Assembly: GCF_030997045.1 (NCBI RefSeq) | Contig: NZ_CP116899.1 | Span: forward strand, 3,992,001 to 4,056,000 | Reading direction: 5' to 3' | Origin: Microbulbifer sp. TB1203 | GTDB lineage: Bacteria > Pseudomonadota > Gammaproteobacteria > Pseudomonadales > Cellvibrionaceae | DNA: 64,000 nucleotides | Part shown: positions 60,269 through 64,000 of the stretch, piece after piece | How positions within the stretch are numbered: the first letter of the stretch is position 1 | Layout of the letters: the number at the start of each line of letters is the position of its first letter | Position numbers and translations under genes: made by a program | The notes under the pieces: model-generated | Database searches by the model: none | What the model was told of the DNA's origin: nothing | The model's input: only the letters and a program-made list of their open reading frames with translations

Positions 60269-61489
60269 TCAATCCCCCGCGCAATAAACAGCGGTGTCGG
60301 CGTACACCTGCTTGAGGCGGTAACCGCCGGCAGAAAAGCTGTCGGCAATGGTGTCTATCCGCGTGCGGTCCGCGGCGTCCTCCGGTGCGCGCAGGCAGAC
60401 CTGCTCGAACACCTTGGTGACCTGGCACTGGGCGAAGGCGCGGCTGTTGGCCAGTTCCCGGCCCAGTGACTTGGCGCCGTTGCCGCTGCCGGGCAGGGAC
60501 TCACTCCATCCCAGGTACATGTTCGGGCCCTGCCGCCAGTAGTTATCCCAGCGGTCGTCCGGTACCACAAAGCCGTAGGGGAAGTTGGCGCTGTTAATAT
60601 GATTTTTCGCCTTTACCCGGGTGCCGGTTTGCGGATCGGTGTCTCCGGCGCTGTTGTAGTCCAGGCTGCCGTTCTCCCCCTCCGGGTCGTTGTCCGCGTC
60701 GTAGACGAAATCGTAATAGGCGAACGCCTGGGCCATGGGGTCCATGCCGCTGTGACAGCCGACGCAGTTATTCTGGAACACCCGGCTGTCGCCGCCGGGG
60801 CTGCGGCTCACGTCCTGGCGGATGCGGTCCGGCGGGCGGCTGGTATCGTGTACCTGCTCCATATCCCGGCACAGGTGGTTGAGCAGAGTGAAGCGGAACA
60901 TCGCGCGGTTGGTGCCGGCGATCAGGAAAGCCCGCGCACCGGCGCGGCTGGTCATCACCCCGGCGGTGGCATCCGCCGGCAGGCCGGTCAGGGACGACTG
61001 GCTGCTGCGCACCAGGTTGTCCTTCAGTGAGTAACCGCCGGCTTCCAGCGCCTCGTAGTGATCGTTGTCGCTGTTGCGGTAAGCGGGCAGGCCGAGGCCG
61101 CTGTCCCCCAGGTAGAGAAAGTTGCCGTAGAGAATTTCCCGGAAATCCATATCATCGCGCACAGTGCCGATTACACTCGCGGTGTAATCGTTCAGCGGCG
61201 CAAATACGTTGCTGTCGCGATTGGTCCAGGGGGTGGCGATGTTTTTCAGGGTGACATTGTAGAAAGCGTCGTTTTCCATCGCCGTGTAGGCGGCGGCGGT
61301 GGCGTCGCCGTTGGCGATATCCTCGGCCATATCCACCAATACGCTCTCTGCGGGTTTTACTCCGGTGAGGCGGCTGTGAATCTGCAGTGCCTGCTCCTCG
61401 GGACCGGCGGAGACGCACCCGGCCCACAGGCAGGTGCCCACCAGGGCCAGGTGCTGAACAACAGACTGTCGGGGCGATTGATTTTTCAT
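60269..61489 (-). CDS. Exported CxxCH protein with a DUF1588-like motif
   Basis: 406 residues. A signal segment (HLALVGTCLWAGCVSA; also possible as a lipoprotein) leads into a mostly helical protein. The motif NNCVGCHSGMDPMAQAFAYYDF at about residue 245-266 matches the haem-type segment of DUF1588/DUF1592 proteins (C-x2-CHxxMDPxxxAxxxxD), known mainly from planctomycetes and myxobacteria. The C-terminal helices (FAQCQVTKVFEQVCLRAPED) resemble DUF1585. It is the first gene of the minus-strand array and diverges from the PD40-type gene at 61684. Confidence 0.82.
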   Translation of the reverse strand: MKNQSPRQSVVQHLALVGTCLWAGCVSAGPEEQALQIHSRLTGVKPAESVLVDMAEDIANGDATAAAYTAMENDAFYNVTLKNIATPWTNRDSNVFAPLNDYTASVIGTVRDDMDFREILYGNFLYLGDSGLGLPAYRNSDNDHYEALEAGGYSLKDNLVRSSQSSLTGLPADATAGVMTSRAGARAFLIAGTNRAMFRFTLLNHLCRDMEQVHDTSRPPDRIRQDVSRSPGGDSRVFQNNCVGCHSGMDPMAQAFAYYDFVYDADNDPEGENGSLDYNSAGDTDPQTGTRVKAKNHINSANFPYGFVVPDDRWDNYWRQGPNMYLGWSESLPGSGNGAKSLGRELANSRAFAQCQVTKVFEQVCLRAPEDAADRTRIDTIADSFSAGGYRLKQVYADTAVYCAGD

Positions 61490-61683
61490 CGGAGGTGGTA
61501 GCGGTAACTGTAAGCCCCCGATACTAAGGCGTAAAAGTGATTTGACCAGTGTGGAATCTGGGAAGTGTGTCCCAGTCGGCAGTTTCAGAGTGGTTTATCT
61601 TAAGTGTCGACGAATCAACAGTGAAAATTTGACCTGCGACAATCTTTGATTTCGCGGAGCCGGCGGAAATAGTGAAAACAAAA

Positions 61684-64000
61684 ATGAAACATTTTGGAGC
61701 GCTGTCTGCGCTGTTTCTGCTGGCTGCCTGCAGCGGCGGCGGGAGCGGTGGTTCCGGCGGCGGGGACCAGGCGGAAGACCCGGTGGTGGTGGACTACCCG
61801 CTCGCCTTCGTGCGCCGCAGCCTGTCGCTCGAGGATGACGGTGGCCTGAGCCCGGACGACGTCTACTCCCCGGCCGCCTTCAACCCCGGTGCCCAACTGG
61901 TGCTGAAAGACCGTGCCACACCCAGCGCGCCGGAGCGGGTGCTCACCGAAGGCCTGTTCGAAGACGACTCTTTCGTGGGCGGCTATGACGTAAAGGACCT
62001 GAACACCTCCGCCGACGGCAACCGCCTGGTATTCGCCATGCGCGCCCCGGAAATCGAGGACGCGGACGACGATGAACAGCCCACCTGGAATATCTGGCTC
62101 TACGACCTGGAAGAGAATGATTTACGGCGGGTGATCCAGTCCGACCTGATCGCCGAGGAAGGCCAGGACATTTCCCCGGCCTTCCTCCCCGACGGCCGCA
62201 TCGTCTTCACCTCCACCCGCCAGCGCCGCTCCCGCGCGCTGCTGCTGGATGACGACAAGCCGCAGTTCTCCTCCCTGACCGAGGAACTGCAGAACGAGGC
62301 CTTCGTGCTCCACGTGATGGAACCGGACGGCACCGATATCCGTCAGATCTCCTACAACCAGAGCCACGACCTGCACCCCACGGTGCTGAACGACGGCCGC
62401 ATCCTGTTCAACCGCTGGGACAATATGGGCGGGGTGGACAATCTCAGTCTCTACACCCTGCGCCCGGACGGCACCGACCTCTCCTTCCACTACGGCTACC
62501 ACAGCCAGCAGACCGGCACCAACCAGACCGACGCCGCCTTCGTCAGGCCGCGGGAAATGCCCGACGGCCGCCTGCTGGTAACCCTGCGCGCGCCGGAAGG
62601 GCTGAATTACGGCGGCGACCTGGTGGCCATCGACAGCGCCAACTACACCGAGGCCTACAGCCAGCCCGAGGGCGAGGGGGAACTGCAGGGCCAGGCGTCC
62701 ATCGCCGTGGAACAGGTGATCACCGACGGCAGCCTCTCCCCCCACGGACTCTTCGCCTCCGCCTGGCCTTTCCACGACGGCACCAGCCGCCTGCTGGTGT
62801 CCTGGAGCGAGTGCCGAGTGCTGGTGGAGGATGATGGTGATGAGGATGAGGAAACCCTGCTGCCGCGCCCCTGTACCGACGAGTGGCTGGACACAGAAGA
62901 ACCGGTGCCGGCGGACCCCATCTACGGCCTGTGGATCTACGACTATCGTGAGGGCACCCAGCGGCCGATCGTGGTGGCGGAAGAGGGGGAAATGATTTCC
63001 GAAGGCGTCACCCTGGAGCCGCGCATCGAGCCCGAATTTCTGCCGGAGCCGGTGCCCGGCGTTGACCTGGACCGGGAACTGGTGCAGGCGGGCGCGGGCA
63101 TTCTGGATATCCGCAGTGTGTACGATTTCGATGGGGTGGACATTCTTGCGGGAGAAGACGGGGCCGGCATCGCCGAGCTGGCTGACCCGGAGATCACCAG
63201 CGCGGAAGTCCGCCCGGCGCGCTACCTGCGCATCGTCAAAGGAGTGGGCATTCCCGACGACGACGTGCTGGATTTCGATCGCTCGGCATTTGGCCGTAAC
63301 GGTGCCCACGGTATGCGGGAAATCCTCGGCTACACGCCGATCCAGCCGGACGGCTCGGTGAGGGTTGTGCTGCCGGCGGATACCCCGCTGGCGATTTCCG
63401 TAGTGGACGCCGACGGGCGGCGCATCGTCGGCCGTCACCGCAGTTGGTTGCAACTGCGCGCTGGCGAAGTGCGCCAGTGCAACGGCTGCCACACCGCGGA
63501 CAGCGAAGTCGCCCACGGCCGTGCCGACAAACAGCCCGAGCCCGCCTGGAGCGGCGCCGCTACCTCCGGCATTCCCTTCCCCAATACCGAGCCGGCGCTG
63601 GTGGCGGAAATGGGCGAGACCATGGCCCAGTTGCTCGCGCGCATCGCCGGCGAGGCAGAGCTGGAAGGGGATATCGCCTACGCGGACCTGTGGACCGATC
63701 CGGCGGTGCGCGCCAAGGACCCCAGCAGCGTTATTCCCTACGGCGAACTGGCCACGCCACAGCCGATGTCGCTGGCCTGCCAGGACAACTGGGACAGCAG
63801 CTGCCGCATCGTTATTCACTACCCGGAACATATCCAGCCGCTGTGGGAGCGCACGCGGGAAATTACCGACGGCGCCGGCACTGTCCTCGAGGATCACACC
63901 TGTACCGCCTGCCACTCCGCGCGGGATGCCGACGGCATGGTGCGCGTGCCGGCGGCGCAACTCAACCTGGTGGCCGATCCCTCCCCCGCCAACGCGGACT
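61684..64000 (+). CDS. PD40/HzsA-like lipoprotein with CxxCH motifs (3' end outside window)
   Basis: At least 772 residues; the frame stays open to the last base. A lipoprotein signal (MKHFGALSALFLLAAC) with a Gly/Ser tether is followed by a beta-propeller: repeated blade motifs such as GQDISPAFLPDGRIVFTSTR, NQSHDLHPTVLNDGRILFNR and DAAFVRPREMPDGRLLVTLR (PD40/TolB-like). Later come CNGCH (about residue 600) and CTACH (about 742), haem-type motifs. The order resembles the alpha subunit of hydrazine synthase and its many relatives of unknown role. A GTG at 61672 is another possible start. The frame is missed by any search that demands a stop codon. Confidence 0.85.
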   Translation, partial: MKHFGALSALFLLAACSGGGSGGSGGGDQAEDPVVVDYPLAFVRRSLSLEDDGGLSPDDVYSPAAFNPGAQLVLKDRATPSAPERVLTEGLFEDDSFVGGYDVKDLNTSADGNRLVFAMRAPEIEDADDDEQPTWNIWLYDLEENDLRRVIQSDLIAEEGQDISPAFLPDGRIVFTSTRQRRSRALLLDDDKPQFSSLTEELQNEAFVLHVMEPDGTDIRQISYNQSHDLHPTVLNDGRILFNRWDNMGGVDNLSLYTLRPDGTDLSFHYGYHSQQTGTNQTDAAFVRPREMPDGRLLVTLRAPEGLNYGGDLVAIDSANYTEAYSQPEGEGELQGQASIAVEQVITDGSLSPHGLFASAWPFHDGTSRLLVSWSECRVLVEDDGDEDEETLLPRPCTDEWLDTEEPVPADPIYGLWIYDYREGTQRPIVVAEEGEMISEGVTLEPRIEPEFLPEPVPGVDLDRELVQAGAGILDIRSVYDFDGVDILAGEDGAGIAELADPEITSAEVRPARYLRIVKGVGIPDDDVLDFDRSAFGRNGAHGMREILGYTPIQPDGSVRVVLPADTPLAISVVDADGRRIVGRHRSWLQLRAGEVRQCNGCHTADSEVAHGRADKQPEPAWSGAATSGIPFPNTEPALVAEMGETMAQLLARIAGEAELEGDIAYADLWTDPAVRAKDPSSVIPYGELATPQPMSLACQDNWDSSCRIVIHYPEHIQPLWERTREITDGAGTVLEDHTCTACHSARDADGMVRVPAAQLNLVADPSPANAD

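Noticed and set aside
62122..63960. Minus-strand open frame of about 612 codons
   Set aside because: Antisense shadow of the PD40/HzsA-like lipoprotein gene, which has a signal peptide, repeated blades and CxxCH motifs on the plus strand.

Overview
This is a GC-rich, gene-dense bacterial chromosome segment. The gene order pckA - hslO - hslR - yrfG, the mix of envelope proteins, and the many short palindromic intergenic repeats (GTAGGAGC..., GTAGGATGGGCAAAG..., GTAGGGTGCGC...) suggest a gammaproteobacterium, probably a marine Cellvibrionales/Microbulbifer-like organism. That taxonomic call is inference. No rRNA, tRNA, CRISPR array, prophage or transposase gene was found.

Layout. 1-3.3 kb (+): the end of a fibronectin-like protein, an ECF sigma factor, a single-pass anti-sigma-like protein and an exported subtilase, overlapping or nearly so. 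3.3-7.4 kb: repeats, a large lipoprotein (-), a GNAT remnant fused against a GFA-family gene, and a repeat-filled gap. 7.4-19.5 kb (-): a vitamin B12 locus of uptake (BtuB, BtuC, BtuD, BtuF) plus late cobamide assembly (CobO, CobQ, CbiB, CobU, CobT, CobS, alpha-ribazole phosphatase, threonine-phosphate decarboxylase), headed by a clear cobalamin riboswitch. No corrin-ring genes are in the window, so within it the locus does uptake, salvage and assembly. 19.5-31.4 kb (-): alpha/beta hydrolases, an AI-2E permease, two tandem M15/YcbK-type peptidases, pckA, hslO, a DUF4124 protein, a Deg-type protease, hslR, yrfG and yhhN. 31.5-34.7 kb (+): cysteine synthase, cysQ, a small coiled-coil protein, an orphan HicB-like protein and a beta-barrel protein. 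34.8-36.4 kb (-): a Met/His-rich outer-membrane protein and a DUF2946-like protein, probably copper-linked. 36.5-44.1 kb (-): a MoxR AAA+ / DUF58 / DUF4350 / DUF4129 / SpoIIM / RDD membrane module. 44.3-45.2 kb (+): DUF2939 and DUF2237 genes.

45.4-61.5 kb (-) is the most unusual region: about thirteen consecutive collinear genes, mostly abutting or overlapping, with a related gene diverging at 61.7 kb (+) and running off the window. In transcription order they encode a DUF1588-like CxxCH protein, a LamG lipoprotein with two duplicated CxxCH modules, a twin-arginine DUF1501 protein, an ApbE flavin transferase, a small exported protein, three TPR proteins (two of them lipoproteins), a small exported protein, ExbB, ExbD, a second ExbD lacking the usual membrane Asp, and a TonB-like AgmX/PglI-type protein. 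The divergent gene is a PD40/HzsA-like lipoprotein with CxxCH motifs. I read this as a candidate exported haem/flavin system with its own proton-motive-force energiser and TPR scaffold; its function is not known to me.

A second theme is the palindromic repeats. Five families recur. One shows covarying stems between copies. In at least two genes of the large array a repeat lies in frame between the only plausible start codon and the lipoprotein signal core, so it must be translated if the gene is expressed, much as Rickettsia palindromic elements are.
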